A stretch of 64,000 nucleotides of DNA from Deltaproteobacteria bacterium (GTDB lineage: Bacteria > Myxococcota_A > UBA9160 > UBA4427): the NCBI GenBank assembly GCA_029261855.1, contig JAJDAN010000054.1, positions 99,233 through 163,232 of the forward strand. Reading direction: 5' to 3'. The position numbers were made by a program, and so were the translations under genes. Under the pieces are notes generated by a model. It searched no databases, was not told where the DNA came from, and saw only the letters and a program-made list of their open reading frames with translations. Of this stretch, positions 1-12,008 are shown piece by piece (positions within the stretch are counted from its first letter, which is position 1; each line of letters begins with the position of its first letter).

Positions 1-375
1 ACGGTCCGCCGCGGAGATGCCCGTGCTGACGCCTTCCCGGGCCTCGATCGAGATCGTGAAGCCGGTGCCGAAGGACGTGGTGTTCTCGTGGTCCGGCACC
101 ATCATGGGCAGCTGCAGCTTCTGCATCTGCGCCTCTTCCATCGGCATGCAGATGAGACCGCGGCCGTGGGTCGCCATGAAGTTCACGGCTTCCGGCGTGA
201 CCGCCTCGGCGGCCATGCAGAGATCGCCCTCGTTCTCGCGATCTTCGTCGTCGACGAGGATCACCATCCTGCCGGCGCGGATATCGACGAGGGCGTCCTC
301 GATGCTGCTCAGGACGCTACGGGCTCCGGCACGTGCTCCGGAGAGGAGCCCGGTGTTCTGGGGGGCCGCTGCCAT
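1..375 (-). CDS. ribB: 3,4-dihydroxy-2-butanone 4-phosphate synthase, N-terminal part (gene runs off the window)
   Basis: Makes the four-carbon unit of riboflavin from ribulose 5-phosphate in the cytoplasm. The 125 visible residues carry the acidic metal-binding motif [10 protein letters not shown] near residues 42-51 and the segment [12 protein letters not shown], both hallmarks of RibB. The ATG at 375 follows a GAGGGAGAA ribosome-binding site. Only the N-terminal half is present, so a fused GTP cyclohydrolase II domain (RibBA) cannot be excluded. I looked upstream for an FMN riboswitch and found none of its conserved core. Confidence 0.93.
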   Translation of the reverse strand, partial: MAAAPQNTGLLSGARAGARSVLSSIEDALVDIRAGRMVILVDDEDRENEGDLCMAAEAVTPEAVNFMATHGRGLICMPMEEAQMQKLQLPMMVPDHENTTSFGTGFTISIEAREGVSTGISAADR

Positions 376-526
376 GCTGCTTCTCCCTCGTGGCTCGGTC
401 CGGACCCCCTCACGCTGCGCTCGCGGCGAGGCGGTTCCGGCAGATCCACGATCGAGGGGGCGTCACTGGCGTGGCGGTCCCCTAGGGGTGGGCGCTTCAG
501 CAAGCTAACAATCGGCGGCTGGAGTG

Positions 527-2080
527 TCAATTCATCCCACGGGACACGCGGCTTCGCGCGACTGCGATCAGGCTCAGGGCCGCTGCCAGGCCCAGACCGT
601 TCGCGGCCGGCTCCGGGACGAACACCACGTCCACGGGCGTGTCGCCGGCGGGGATCTCCGCGATCACCTCGTTCGAGAGCGTGTCGATGGCGACCACCGT
701 GTCGTTGTTGCCCTGGGCGGCGTAGACGAGGTCGCCCTCCTCCGTCGCCTCGATGCCCGGCGCCAGGATGCCGCCGAACAGCTGGACGCTGCCCGTCGGG
801 ATCGTGGCGACGACGGAGAAGCTCTCGATGTCGACCACCGAGACCGTGGCGTCGTCGTTGCTCGACGTGAAGACGCGGCCAATCCGCTCGCTGACCGATA
901 CGCCGCGGGTGTCCGCTCCCACCCCCACGTCGACCGGGGAGATCAACGCGACGGGATCCACCTCGTACACGACCGCGCTCCGCGCGGAGTAGATCGCGCC
1001 CGAGCTCTCACCCACCGCCAGGTCGAATTGCGCGAAGTTGGCGTTCGATGTCGCGACGGTCGTCAGCGACGCGACGTCGATGACCGAGATCTCGAGGGTG
1101 TTCGGTGACGAGACGTACATCTGCGACCCGTCCGCCGAACGCCGGATGCCATAGGGAAAGGGATCGACGGCGACCGAGTCGATCTCGGCTCCCGTCACCG
1201 CGTCGATCACCAGTACCCCGCCCGGGTCCGCCTGGTCCGTGATGAAGAGCTGGCCGCCATCGGCCGAGACGGCGAGACCCCGCGGAGTGCCCGTCGTCGT
1301 GATCGAATGGTGGCTCACGACGCTGCGCGTCTCCGTGTCGATCACGCTCACGCTCGAATCGGACAGGTTCAGGGCGTAGACGCGCGTCTGGTCCGGGCTC
1401 ACTGCCAGCGCGACCGCGCGACGAAGGGTGGGGACCGTATCGATCACGGTGTTCGTCGAAAGATCGATCACCGCGACACCGGCTTCCCCGTTGCGAGCCA
1501 CGTACGCATGACGTTGCTCCGGCAGGGGCGCCGCCTCGCGCACCAGCAGGTGGCCATGGGCGGCGCTCGCGACGGCCTCGTCGAATGCGCCATTCACGCC
1601 CGCGTCGCCGGTGCCCGCGTCGTCGTCGAGGGAGATCAGGATGCGATCCCGGGAGCCGGGGGCGATGCTGCTGGTCGCCGTGAGAGCAAAGATCCGCTCG
1701 AGCCCCCCGCTCACGAAGGTCGGGCCACCCAGGCGCAGGATCAGGCTCAGGGCCTCGTCGAAGAGTGCGGCGCTCGGGGCCCCGAGCACGTCGAATCCGG
1801 CGTTCCCGAGGAAGTCCTCCGCCTCGGCAACCGTGGCGTGACGGAAGCCTGCGAAGTCACCCCCCGCTGCGAACTCGTTGCTGCCATCGGCGCCGACCAG
1901 GTCGTCGTAGGAGCGTCCGACCGACTCGCTCACCCGGAGCCATTCGAGGCCCGTGTTCGGATCGAGGACGACGTCCGTCCCCGCGAACACCTGCGCGGAA
2001 GCCGGAACGGACAGCAGTCCCGCCATGGCGAGGGTCACGGCGAAGGGGACGCACGGGAACGGGATGCGGGATCGATGCAC
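527..2080 (-). CDS. Secreted YVTN-type beta-propeller protein with PEP-CTERM-like sorting tail
   Basis: 517 residues. A signal peptide (cleavage near PASAQ, residue 30) is followed by a TGLEWLRV...SYDDLV...FAGFRHAT module common at the N-terminus of PEP-CTERM proteins. A series of YVTN-like beta-propeller repeats (VIDLSTNTVIDTVPT, VIDTETRSVVSHHS and others) fills about residues 190-490. The C-terminus has the tripartite PEP-CTERM layout: PEP motif, hydrophobic helix, then arginines (VPEPAANGLG...ARSRVSR). Such tails are processed by an exosortase, and none is in this window. The start is GTG at 2080 with GGAG eight bases upstream. The ligand or surface role is unknown. Confidence 0.85.
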   Translation of the reverse strand: MHRSRIPFPCVPFAVTLAMAGLLSVPASAQVFAGTDVVLDPNTGLEWLRVSESVGRSYDDLVGADGSNEFAAGGDFAGFRHATVAEAEDFLGNAGFDVLGAPSAALFDEALSLILRLGGPTFVSGGLERIFALTATSSIAPGSRDRILISLDDDAGTGDAGVNGAFDEAVASAAHGHLLVREAAPLPEQRHAYVARNGEAGVAVIDLSTNTVIDTVPTLRRAVALAVSPDQTRVYALNLSDSSVSVIDTETRSVVSHHSITTTGTPRGLAVSADGGQLFITDQADPGGVLVIDAVTGAEIDSVAVDPFPYGIRRSADGSQMYVSSPNTLEISVIDVASLTTVATSNANFAQFDLAVGESSGAIYSARSAVVYEVDPVALISPVDVGVGADTRGVSVSERIGRVFTSSNDDATVSVVDIESFSVVATIPTGSVQLFGGILAPGIEATEEGDLVYAAQGNNDTVVAIDTLSNEVIAEIPAGDTPVDVVFVPEPAANGLGLAAALSLIAVARSRVSRGMN

Positions 2081-2169
2081 GGCGGACTCCAGTCTGCGGT
2101 TGGACTGGAGGAGGGATTACCTCGGACGCACGGGGCCGCGCCTGAGCCGAACGGCCTATACGTGGCGGT

Positions 2170-2823
2170 TCAGCGGGTCCGGAAGTTCTTCAGGACGCCC
2201 TTGAGGAAGTCTTCCTCGGAAACACCGAACTTCACCTGGAAGTCGTGCTTCTCGTTCAGGCTGCGGTACAGCCCGCGCATCAGCTCGCGCAGGGTCTCGA
2301 CCACGCCCTCACCCTTCAGCGCGATCGCCGGATAGGTGGGAATGTCGCCCCACTGCTCCTTGATCTCGTTCAGGGGCTTCACGTCGGGACAGTCGCGCTT
2401 GTTCCACTGCACGAGCTTGGGAAGAGCCTCGAAGTTGATGCCGTGGGACTTGAGGTTCGCCTCCATGTCGCGCCACGAGTAGGCGTTGGCGCTGGCGGAG
2501 GAACGCTGGGAATCGGCGACGAAGCAGATGGCATCCGCGCCGGCCAGCACGACCTTGCGGGTGGACTTGTGCATGACCTGGCCCGGCACCGTGAAGAACT
2601 TCATCCGCACCGCGAAGCCGCCCCCCGTCGTGAACTCGACGGGAAGGAAGTCGAAGTACAGCGTGCGGTCGTCCTTGGTGTCGAGGGTGACCATCTGGCT
2701 GCGCGAGGTGGGGTCCATCAGCTCGTGGAGCTGCTGCAGGTTGGTCGTCTTGCCCGACAACGCGGGACCGTAGTAGACCACCTTCATGGTGATCTCTTTG
2801 GTCGCCATGTTGATCTGAACCAT
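2170..2823 (-). CDS. mglA: MglA-type small GTPase (gliding/polarity family)
   Basis: 217 residues from the ATG at 2823, chosen because GGGAGCAGG precedes it and the protein then begins like MglA. The P-loop GPALSGKT lies near residue 20, the switch region TVPGQ keeps the glutamine, and WNKRD is the guanine-specificity motif. In myxobacteria MglA sets cell polarity and gliding direction with its activator MglB; no mglB is adjacent here. The gene lies downstream of meaB on the same strand with a 125-base gap, so it may be transcribed separately. An orphan MglA of unknown pathway is the safest reading. Confidence 0.9.
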   Translation of the reverse strand: MVQINMATKEITMKVVYYGPALSGKTTNLQQLHELMDPTSRSQMVTLDTKDDRTLYFDFLPVEFTTGGGFAVRMKFFTVPGQVMHKSTRKVVLAGADAICFVADSQRSSASANAYSWRDMEANLKSHGINFEALPKLVQWNKRDCPDVKPLNEIKEQWGDIPTYPAIALKGEGVVETLRELMRGLYRSLNEKHDFQVKFGVSEEDFLKGVLKNFRTR

Positions 2824-2948
2824 CGAGCCTGCTCCCAACCGCCCGAGCCCGTCCACGCTGAGGACGGGATGGGGCCCAGGCCACTAATCGGCAGGTTGCC
2901 CCCGAACATGAAGCGGAGAAACGCCCCGCCCCCCGCCCCGGGTTTCGA

Positions 2949-3942
2949 CTATTTGCCGAACGCTTCCAACAGCGCGCGAGCGGCCGCCGAGGGGGTCGTC
3001 TTCAGCGCCTCGACGTCCCGCTCGAGGGACGCGATCTGGGCCTTCACCCGGGGATGCGCCCGAAAGGCCTTCTGCAGGCTCTGCTCGACGAGGGCCCACA
3101 TCCAGGCTCGCGCCTGGGTGCGTCGCTTGCTCTGCCACGCTCCCGAGGCCTCCGCCTGGTCGCGGTAGGCAAGCACCGTGTCCCAGATCTCGCCGACGCC
3201 CTCCCCCGTCCGAGCGCTGGCCTTCAGGACCCGGGGGCGCCAGGTGTCGTGCGCGGGTCGGATCAGGTCCACGACCCCCGCATAGCTTCCGCGGGTGCGC
3301 TCGGCGACATCGAGGGTGTCACCGTCCGCCTTGTTGACGACCAGCGCATCCGCGAGTTCCATCACGCCCTTCTTGATGCCCTGCAGGTCGTCTCCGCCGG
3401 CCGGCAGCAACAGCACCAGGAAGAAGTCCACCATCGAAGAGACCGCCACCTCGGACTGCCCGACTCCCACCGTCTCCACCAGCACCACGTCGAAGCCGCC
3501 GGCCTCGCACACGATCATCGCCTCGCGGGTGCGGTGCGCGACTCCGCCGAGGGACCCGCCCGAGGGAGACGGCCGGATGAAGGCAGCGGGATGACGCGCG
3601 AGCTTCTCCATGCGCGTCTTGTCGCCGAGGATGCTACCGCCGCTGACGGGGCTGCTCGGGTCGACGGCGAGTACGGCGACCCGGTGTCCCTGACCCACGA
3701 GACGCAATCCCAGTGCCTCGATCATCTGGCTCTTGCCCACACCGGGCGGACCCGAGACGCCGACCCGGATCGCAGCACCGCTGTCCGGCACCAGTTCTTC
3801 GAGCAGGGTCTGCCCGAGGCTCGCGTGATCGTCCCGGGCACTCTCGAGCAGGGTGATCGCGCGCGCCATGGCGCGGCGGTCGCCGCCGCGAATCGCGTCA
3901 CGCCACTCGCGAGGCGACGCGAACCCGTTCGTCATGCGCGCA

Positions 3943-3959
<17 letters not shown>
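2949..3959 (-). CDS. meaB: MeaB/ArgK G-protein chaperone of methylmalonyl-CoA mutase
   Basis: 336 residues. The P-loop [11 protein letters not shown] (about residues 67-77), the [10 protein letters not shown] stretch and the NKADGD motif identify the MeaB family, which loads and protects the B12 cofactor of methylmalonyl-CoA mutase using GTP. The reading frame overlaps the end of the mutase gene by 17 nt if GTG 3959 is the start. An ATG at 3935 would remove the overlap and is a real alternative. The direct coupling to the mutase gene supports the role. Confidence 0.93.
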
Positions 3960-6093
<2,134 letters not shown>

Positions 6094-6154
6094 GACCGGT
6101 TTCCTTCCTTCCTTGCCTGGGTCCTGCGTGCTTTCCGCAGTGCGGGCGCGGATT

Positions 6155-9100
6155 CTACATCGAGCGTCGGTAGCGGCCACCGACCTCGAACAGCGCGTCG
6201 CTGATCTGACCGAGGCTGGCAGTCTTCACCGTCTCCATCAATTCGGCGAAGATGTTCTCTCCCCGCACCGCGGTCTGCGAGAGCCGCGCGAGCGAATCAC
6301 CTGTCCGGGCTTCCCAGCGCCGGTGGAAGGCCGCGAGGCTGTCGAGCTGATCGTCCTTCTCGGCGCTGCTCGAACGGATGAGCGCGTCCTCGTGCGGGAC
6401 GTCCGCTTCCGGGTCGGGATTCTCGAAGGTGTTCACGCCGACGACCGGCAGCTCGCCCGAGTGCTTGAGCGATTCATAGTGCAAGCTCTCTTCCTGGATC
6501 TTGCCGCGCTGGTACAGGGTCTCCATGGCGCCGAGCACGCCGCCGCGTTCCGACAGCCGCTCGAATTCCTGCAAGACGGCTTCCTCGACGAGATCCGTGA
6601 GCACCTCGGTGAGATAGCTGCCCTGGGCCGAGTTCTCGTTCTTGAACGGACCGAACTCCCGAGAAAGGATCAGCTGGATGGCCACCGCCCGCCGCACGGA
6701 TTCCTCGGTGGGGGTCGTGACCGCCTCGTCGTAGGCGTTGGTGTGGAGACTGTTGCAGCCGTCCTGTAGCGCCGTCATCGCTTGCAGGGTCGTGCGGATG
6801 TCGTTGAAGGACATCTCCTGGGCGTGCAGGGAACGACCGCTCGTCTGGATGTGGTACTTGAGCTTCTGGCTGCGCTCGCTGCCCTGATAGCGTTCGCGCA
6901 TGGCGATGGCCCAGATGCGACGCGCGACGCGACCCAGCACGTTGTACTCGGCGTCGAGTCCGGTGCTGAAGAAGAACGAGAAGTTCGGCGCGAAGTCATC
7001 GATGGACATGCCGCGCGCCAGGTAGGACTCGCAGTAGGTGAAGCCGTTCGCCAGCGTGAAGGCGAGCTGCGAGATCGGGTTCGCTCCGGCTTCCGCCATG
7101 TGATAGCCGGAGATCGACACCGAGTAGAAGTTGCGGATGTCGTTCTCGGTGAAGTGCTCCTGGATGTCCCCCATGACCTTGAGGGAGAACTCCGTCGAGA
7201 AGATGCAGGTGTTCTGGGCCTGGTCCTCCTTCAGGATGTCGGCCTGCACCGTGCCCCGTACCCGGGACAGCGCGTCCGCGCGGATGCGTGCGTAGGTTTC
7301 GGCGTCCACGGCCTGGTCGCCGGGAATGCCGAGCAGCCCCAGGCCGAAGCCGTCATGGCCTTCCGGCAGCTCGCCCCGGTAGGACGGCAGGTCGTCGAAG
7401 CGCGCCCGCACGGCTTCCAGCTGGCCCGTCTCCCGCAGGTGCTTCTCGACCTGCTGGTCGATGGCGGCGTTCAGGAAGAACGCCAGAACCGTCGGCGCCG
7501 GGCCGTTGATGGTGAGGGACACCGACGTCGAGGGGGCGCACAGGTCGAAGCCCGAGTAGAGCTTCTTGGCGTCGTCGAGCGTGCAGATCGACACGCCCGA
7601 GTTGCCCACCTTGCCGTAGATGTCCGGGCGGCGATCCGGATTGCGACCGTAGAGGGTGACGCTGTCGAAGGCGGTCGACAGGCGCGCCGCGCCATGCCCG
7701 CGAGACAGGTAGTGGAAGCGACGATTCGTGCGTTCGGGGCCTCCCTCGCCCGCGAACATGCGGGTCGGGTCCTCACCCGTCCGCCGGAACGGGAACACGC
7801 CCGCGGTGAACGGAAACTCGCCGGGCACGTTTTCCTGGCGCAGGAAGCGCACGCGGTCACCCCAGTCCGCCGTGCGCGGCAGCGCCACCTTCGGCAGCGC
7901 GGTGCCGGACAGGGTCGCGGTGTGGTTCTCGACGCGGATCTCCTTGCCGCGCACCGTGTACGACTGCACGTCGGCCTGGTAGCGGTCGCGCAGGCTTTCC
8001 CAGCCGTCGAGTGACTGGCGCAGGCCGGGCTCGACGGTTGCGAGCGTCTCCTGCCGCCGCTTCTCGAGCTGGGTCAGCAGATCCGCACCGTCGTCGTCCT
8101 GGCGCAGCAGCTCACAGGTGCGCGTCAGGCCGTCCGCCGCGGCGGCCCGCTCGGCCTGGGTTTCCGTCTGCTGACGATAGGCGCGCACGCCCTCGGCGAT
8201 CTCCGCCAGGTAGCGGCGCCGCGCAGAAGGGATCAGCGCCGAAGCCACCGGCTCCGCGGTGGCGCCGCCGCCGGTCTGGGCGCCGTAGCGCGGGGGATTC
8301 GTGTCCTGCCTGCGCTCGGGCTTGGACTCGGATTGGGGCTCGGATTGGGGCTCCGATTGCGACTCCCACTGCGCCAGCCGGGCCCGCAGGCCCTCGAAGA
8401 GCTGGGCGGTTCCGGGGTCGTCCCACTGCCGGGCGATCGTCGGGTAGACGGGGATCTCGGCGTCTGCGGCGTGGGGCTGCCCGCGATTGCGCTTCCACTG
8501 CTTCCGGACGTCGCGCAGGGCGTCCTGGGCGCCGTGGCGGTCGAACTTGTTCAGCACCACGAGGTCCGCGAGGTCGAGCATGTCGATCTTCTCGAGCTGG
8601 GAAGGCGCGCCGAATTCCGGTGTCATCACGTAGAGCGAGACGTCGACGAGGTCGACGATCTCCGAGTCGCTCTGGCCGATGCCCGCCGTCTCGACGAAGA
8701 GCAGGTCGAAGTCCGCCGCCTTGAGGACGGACACCGCGTCCCGCACCGCCGTCGAGAGTGCCAGGTGGGCCTGGCGTGTCGCCATCGAACGCACGAAGAC
8801 CTGACCGTCGCTGATGGCGTTCAGTCGGATGCGGTCGCCCAGCAGCGCGCCGCCCGATCGCCTGCGGGTCGGGTCGACGAGCAGCAGGCCGAGACGCAAG
8901 TCGGGATACTGCAGCCGGAAGCGCCGAACCAGCTCGTCGACGACGCTCGACTTGCCCGCCCCGCCCGTACCCGTGAAGCCGACGACGGGAATGCGCGCGT
9001 CGCCCGCGCGTTCTGCAAGTGCCCGTCGCACGCGCCCGAGGTCTTCGCCGGCGCTCGCGGCCAGCTCTTCGAGACCGCTGATCACGCGCGCCACGACGGC

Positions 9101-9616
9101 CGACTCGGTGGGCGACAGCCGCGCGACGTCTTCGACGAGTCCCGCGGCGTCTGCGGGCCGGCGATCGGCGCGACAGGCGTCGAGGATCGACTGGATCATG
9201 CCCTCGAGGCCCATGCTGCGGCCGTCGTCCGGACTGAAGATGTGAGCCACGCCGGCTTCGTGCAGTGCCGCGATCTCATCGCGGGTGATGGTGCCGCCGC
9301 CCCCGCCGTAGACCCGAACGTGGCCGGCGCCGCGCTCGGCCAGGCGATCCACCAGATAGCGGAAGAACTCCATGTGGCCGCCCTGGTACGACGACACCGC
9401 AACGGCATCCGCGTCCTCCTGGACGGCCGCATCCACGATCTCGTCCACCGAACGGTCGTGGCCGAGATGGACGACTTCGGCCCCCTTCGCCTGAAGCAGG
9501 CGGCGCATGATGTTGATGGCCGCGTCGTGACCATCGAAGAGCGACGCCGCAGTCACCACGCGCACCGGGGGCGCGTTGGGGTGGAGGGGAATCACGGGCG
9601 CGGGGGCTGTGCTCAC
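6155..9616 (-). CDS. icmF: Fused isobutyryl-CoA mutase IcmF (B12 domain, MeaB-like GTPase, mutase barrel)
   Basis: 1153 residues. Order: N-terminal cobalamin-binding domain ([11 protein letters not shown]), central MeaB-like GTPase ([12 protein letters not shown]), a linker, then the mutase barrel. The substrate-pocket positions read Phe (TRMFAGEG) and Gln (DQAQNTC) where methylmalonyl-CoA mutase has Tyr and Arg, which points to isobutyryl-/butyryl-CoA isomerisation. A low-complexity repeat of Ser-Glu-Pro-Gln type lies after the GTPase domain at about 8320-8365. The GTG start at 9616 overlaps the merR stop by 4 nt (GTGA), so translation is coupled to the regulator gene. Confidence 0.95.
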   Translation of the reverse strand: MSTAPAPVIPLHPNAPPVRVVTAASLFDGHDAAINIMRRLLQAKGAEVVHLGHDRSVDEIVDAAVQEDADAVAVSSYQGGHMEFFRYLVDRLAERGAGHVRVYGGGGGTITRDEIAALHEAGVAHIFSPDDGRSMGLEGMIQSILDACRADRRPADAAGLVEDVARLSPTESAVVARVISGLEELAASAGEDLGRVRRALAERAGDARIPVVGFTGTGGAGKSSVVDELVRRFRLQYPDLRLGLLLVDPTRRRSGGALLGDRIRLNAISDGQVFVRSMATRQAHLALSTAVRDAVSVLKAADFDLLFVETAGIGQSDSEIVDLVDVSLYVMTPEFGAPSQLEKIDMLDLADLVVLNKFDRHGAQDALRDVRKQWKRNRGQPHAADAEIPVYPTIARQWDDPGTAQLFEGLRARLAQWESQSEPQSEPQSESKPERRQDTNPPRYGAQTGGGATAEPVASALIPSARRRYLAEIAEGVRAYRQQTETQAERAAAADGLTRTCELLRQDDDGADLLTQLEKRRQETLATVEPGLRQSLDGWESLRDRYQADVQSYTVRGKEIRVENHTATLSGTALPKVALPRTADWGDRVRFLRQENVPGEFPFTAGVFPFRRTGEDPTRMFAGEGGPERTNRRFHYLSRGHGAARLSTAFDSVTLYGRNPDRRPDIYGKVGNSGVSICTLDDAKKLYSGFDLCAPSTSVSLTINGPAPTVLAFFLNAAIDQQVEKHLRETGQLEAVRARFDDLPSYRGELPEGHDGFGLGLLGIPGDQAVDAETYARIRADALSRVRGTVQADILKEDQAQNTCIFSTEFSLKVMGDIQEHFTENDIRNFYSVSISGYHMAEAGANPISQLAFTLANGFTYCESYLARGMSIDDFAPNFSFFFSTGLDAEYNVLGRVARRIWAIAMRERYQGSERSQKLKYHIQTSGRSLHAQEMSFNDIRTTLQAMTALQDGCNSLHTNAYDEAVTTPTEESVRRAVAIQLILSREFGPFKNENSAQGSYLTEVLTDLVEEAVLQEFERLSERGGVLGAMETLYQRGKIQEESLHYESLKHSGELPVVGVNTFENPDPEADVPHEDALIRSSSAEKDDQLDSLAAFHRRWEARTGDSLARLSQTAVRGENIFAELMETVKTASLGQISDALFEVGGRYRRSM

Positions 9617-10062
9617 GGGTTCTCTCCGTTGTCTCCGTTGTCACGATTGTCACGGTTCTCACGAGGGTTTCCGGATCGGCGCGCGGCGACGTGCTCGCGG
9701 TAGCGGCCCATTTCGTCGCGCAGCTCGGTGAGCTCGCGGATGCGGCCGTCCAGGTCGTCGAGGTGACTTCCGAGCAGATCCTCGAGGCGCCCGAGCATGG
9801 CCTGGGTGGACCCGCCGATGCCGTAGACGGCGTTCAGCTCCTTGATCTCCGCGAGCGAGAGACCGAGGGCCTTGAGGCGCCGGATGAAGCGCAGCCGTTC
9901 GAGCTCGTCGCCCCCGTAGACCCGGCGGGCGCCGTTCTTGCGGCGGACACCCGGCAGCAGGCCCAGCTCTTCCCAGTAGCGAACCGTGCGGGGCGACAGT
10001 CCGGTGCGGTCGCAGGCCTGCTGGATGCTGAGGTCAGCCGTCCCGGATGTGGTCTCGGGCAT
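9613..10062 (-). CDS. MerR-family transcriptional regulator of the mutase operon
   Basis: 149 residues from the ATG at 10062, which has GGAG nine bases upstream. The N-terminal winged helix contains the MerR signature TGLSPRTVRYWEELGLL, followed by RRVYGGDELERLRFIRRLK and a coiled-coil dimerisation region. The C-terminus is an Asn/Asp/Arg-rich tail made by 9-bp tandem repeats. The gene overlaps icmF and leads the icmF-mutase-meaB block. It resembles regulators of acyl-CoA or branched-chain amino acid breakdown (LiuR-like), but the inducer is not shown by the sequence. Confidence 0.88.
   Translation of the reverse strand: MPETTSGTADLSIQQACDRTGLSPRTVRYWEELGLLPGVRRKNGARRVYGGDELERLRFIRRLKALGLSLAEIKELNAVYGIGGSTQAMLGRLEDLLGSHLDDLDGRIRELTELRDEMGRYREHVAARRSGNPRENRDNRDNGDNGENP
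9624..9659. repeat. Degenerate 9-bp tandem repeat at the 3' end of merR
   Basis: Four adjacent 9-bp units (two identical ctccgttgt, then cacgattgt and cacggttct) encode the repeating Asn-Arg-Asp tail of the MerR protein. In-frame unit length means copy changes lengthen the tail without a frameshift. Confidence 0.75.
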
Positions 10063-10083
10063 GGAGGCTCCATCGGCGGTTTG

Positions 10084-10101
10084 CCAGTTGACGTTAACTG
10101 G
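10084..10101. promoter_or_regulatory. Palindromic operator candidate upstream of merR
   Basis: CCAGTTGACGTTAACTGG is an 18-bp inverted repeat with one mismatched pair, centred 30 bp upstream of the chosen merR start. MerR proteins bind such dyads between or over the promoter elements. TTGACG inside the palindrome could also serve as a -35 hexamer for some orientation. This is the obvious site for autoregulation of merR-icmF; binding is inferred. Confidence 0.6.
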
Positions 10102-10143
10102 TAACACACGCGAGACGCGGAATCACATGAACCTCCCCGCGGG

Positions 10144-11073
10144 TCAGCCTGCCTCCGCTTTCTGCCGATGTCGCTCCCGGCGGCCCATCTCGGCCCGGTA
10201 GACGCGACTCGTCAGGGGGCGCCCGAGCACGTCCCGCTCGAGCCACGCCGTTGTCTCCACCAGGGCATGCAGGTCGATGCCGGTGTCGATCCCGGCTCGT
10301 TCGAAGAGGTCGACCACGTCCTCCGTCGCGACGTTGCCGGCCGCGCCGGGCGCATAGGGGCAGCCACCGAGCCCGCCCAGGGACGCGTCGAATTCGCGCA
10401 CTCCCGCTTCGTAACCGGCCTGGACGTTCACGATGCCGCGGCCGTAGGTGTCGTGGAAGTGCAGCGCGATCCGCTCCAGCGGGATCAGCTCGCCGATCGC
10501 CGCCGCCAGCTCGTGCACCTGGCCGGGAACCCCGACCCCGATGGTGTCTCCAAGAGACACGTCCGAGACGCCCGCGGCCACGAGATCACGCGTCAGCTTC
10601 ACGACGGCTTCCGGCGCCACCCGCCCTTCGTCGGGACAGCCGAATGCGGTGGACACGTAGGCGCGCATGGGGACGCCGTCGTCCCGCGCCCGGTCGATGA
10701 CCGGAACCAGTCGATCGAAATGCTCGGCGACGGACCGGTTCACGTTCTTCTTGTTGTGGGTCTCGCTGACCGAGATGAACACGGCCGCCCGGTGGACCCG
10801 CCCGGAGGCGCGAAAGCGTTCGTAGCCCTTGAGGTTGGGCACGAGCCCCCGGTACTCGACGCCTTCCCGCGCGGGCAGGCGCGCCGCCAATGCGTCGCTG
10901 TCCGCCAGCTGCGGGATCCACTCGGGCGAGACGAACGAGGTGCACTCGATGGACCGCAAACCGGCGTCGGCCAACCGCTCGACCAGCGCGAGCTTGTCGT
11001 CGAGGGAGACGACCTGCGACTCGTTCTGCAGGCCGTCCCGCGGCCCGACCTCGTGGATGCGTACGGCGGTCAT
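10144..11073 (-). CDS. mvaB: Hydroxymethylglutaryl-CoA lyase
   Basis: 309 residues. Splits HMG-CoA into acetoacetate and acetyl-CoA, the last step of leucine degradation. The metal-site motif RDGLQNE near the N-terminus and the signature GCPYAPGAAGNVATED near residue 235 are complete, with the catalytic cysteine in the latter. The ATG at 11073 follows AGGGG supplied by a 15-bp tandem repeat that also contains the era stop codon. Location beside the mutase block fits branched-chain amino acid breakdown, though it is transcribed after era. Confidence 0.95.
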   Translation of the reverse strand: MTAVRIHEVGPRDGLQNESQVVSLDDKLALVERLADAGLRSIECTSFVSPEWIPQLADSDALAARLPAREGVEYRGLVPNLKGYERFRASGRVHRAAVFISVSETHNKKNVNRSVAEHFDRLVPVIDRARDDGVPMRAYVSTAFGCPDEGRVAPEAVVKLTRDLVAAGVSDVSLGDTIGVGVPGQVHELAAAIGELIPLERIALHFHDTYGRGIVNVQAGYEAGVREFDASLGGLGGCPYAPGAAGNVATEDVVDLFERAGIDTGIDLHALVETTAWLERDVLGRPLTSRVYRAEMGRRERHRQKAEAG

Positions 11074-11075
11074 CG

Positions 11076-11117
11076 GTGCCCCTAGTGCCAGTGCCCCTAG
11101 TGCCAGTGCCCCTAGTG
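11076..11117. repeat. 15-bp tandem repeat (2.8 copies) between era and HMG-CoA lyase
   Basis: Unit gtgcccctagtgcca is repeated twice perfectly and a third time partly. On the minus strand each unit carries an in-frame TAG for era and an AGGGG ribosome-binding site; the last unit supplies both the true era stop and, downstream, the site for the lyase start. Confidence 0.9.
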
Positions 11118-12008
11118 ATAGCCGAGCGCTTCGATGCGGCTGCGATTCTTCAGCCACTTGGGGTCTTCCTTCACGAACAACGCGAGGTGGATCTTGCCAC
11201 CCACCAGCCGTTCGATCGACGGCCGCGCCTGGGTACCGATGCGCCGGATCATCTCGCCGCCCTTCCCCACCACGATACGCTTCTGCGAGTTGCGGGCGAC
11301 CAACAGGTTGGCGCGGATCGTCGTGAGGTCCGGCCGACTCTCGTCGAATTCGATCACGTCGACGGCCATCTGGTACGGCAGCTCCTGTCCGAGGCATTCC
11401 ATCGCGGACTCGCGCACCAGCTCGCCCGCCAGGAAGCGCAGCGATCGGTCCGTCAGCTGGTCTTCGGGGTACAGGGGAGGCGAGACGGGCAGACGCGACA
11501 CGACCTGCAGGGCAAGTTCTTCGACACCCTCCCCCGTCCGGGCGGACACGTCCATGACCGCGGCCGCCAACGCGGCCTCTTGCGGCGGCCACGCAACCTC
11601 GGGCTTGCGGCCGAGATCCGCTTTGGTGCCGACGACGATGCAGGGCTTGCCCGCCTTCGCGAGCCTGTTCAGCAACCCCTGATGGACGTCTCCCCAGCCT
11701 TCGCGTCGATCGACCAGCAGGAGCGCCACGTCGCAGGCGTCTACTGCTTCACCGACGACTTCGTTGAGGGCGGTATTCAGGAGCTTGCTGCTCTCGTGCA
11801 GGCCCGGCGTGTCCAACAGCAGGAGCTGTGCATCGGGGCGGCTCCAGATCCCGAGGATGCGGCTGCGGGTGGTTTGTGGCTTGGCGGTGACGATGGCCAG
11901 CTTCTCGCCGAGCAGGCGATTCAAGAGCGTCGACTTGCCGGCGTTCGGCGCGCCGAGAAGCGCCACGAAGCCAGCGCGATGGCTCGTCGTCTCGTTGGCT
12001 TCAGCCAA
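11112..12008 (-). CDS. era: GTPase Era, 16S rRNA maturation factor
   Basis: 298 residues. N-terminal G domain with GAPNAGKST, DTPG and GTKAD motifs, then a C-terminal KH domain containing VVGKGGEMIRRIG that binds the 3' end of 16S rRNA. The TTG start at 12008 overlaps the rnc stop by 8 nt. The rnc-era order is the classical one, and both act on rRNA. No unusual residue was seen. Confidence 0.96.
   Translation of the reverse strand: MAEANETTSHRAGFVALLGAPNAGKSTLLNRLLGEKLAIVTAKPQTTRSRILGIWSRPDAQLLLLDTPGLHESSKLLNTALNEVVGEAVDACDVALLLVDRREGWGDVHQGLLNRLAKAGKPCIVVGTKADLGRKPEVAWPPQEAALAAAVMDVSARTGEGVEELALQVVSRLPVSPPLYPEDQLTDRSLRFLAGELVRESAMECLGQELPYQMAVDVIEFDESRPDLTTIRANLLVARNSQKRIVVGKGGEMIRRIGTQARPSIERLVGGKIHLALFVKEDPKWLKNRSRIEALGYH

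Noticed and set aside
376..526. Possible FMN riboswitch before ribB
   Set aside because: The conserved FMN-element blocks are not present; only about 150 bases with no matching helices.
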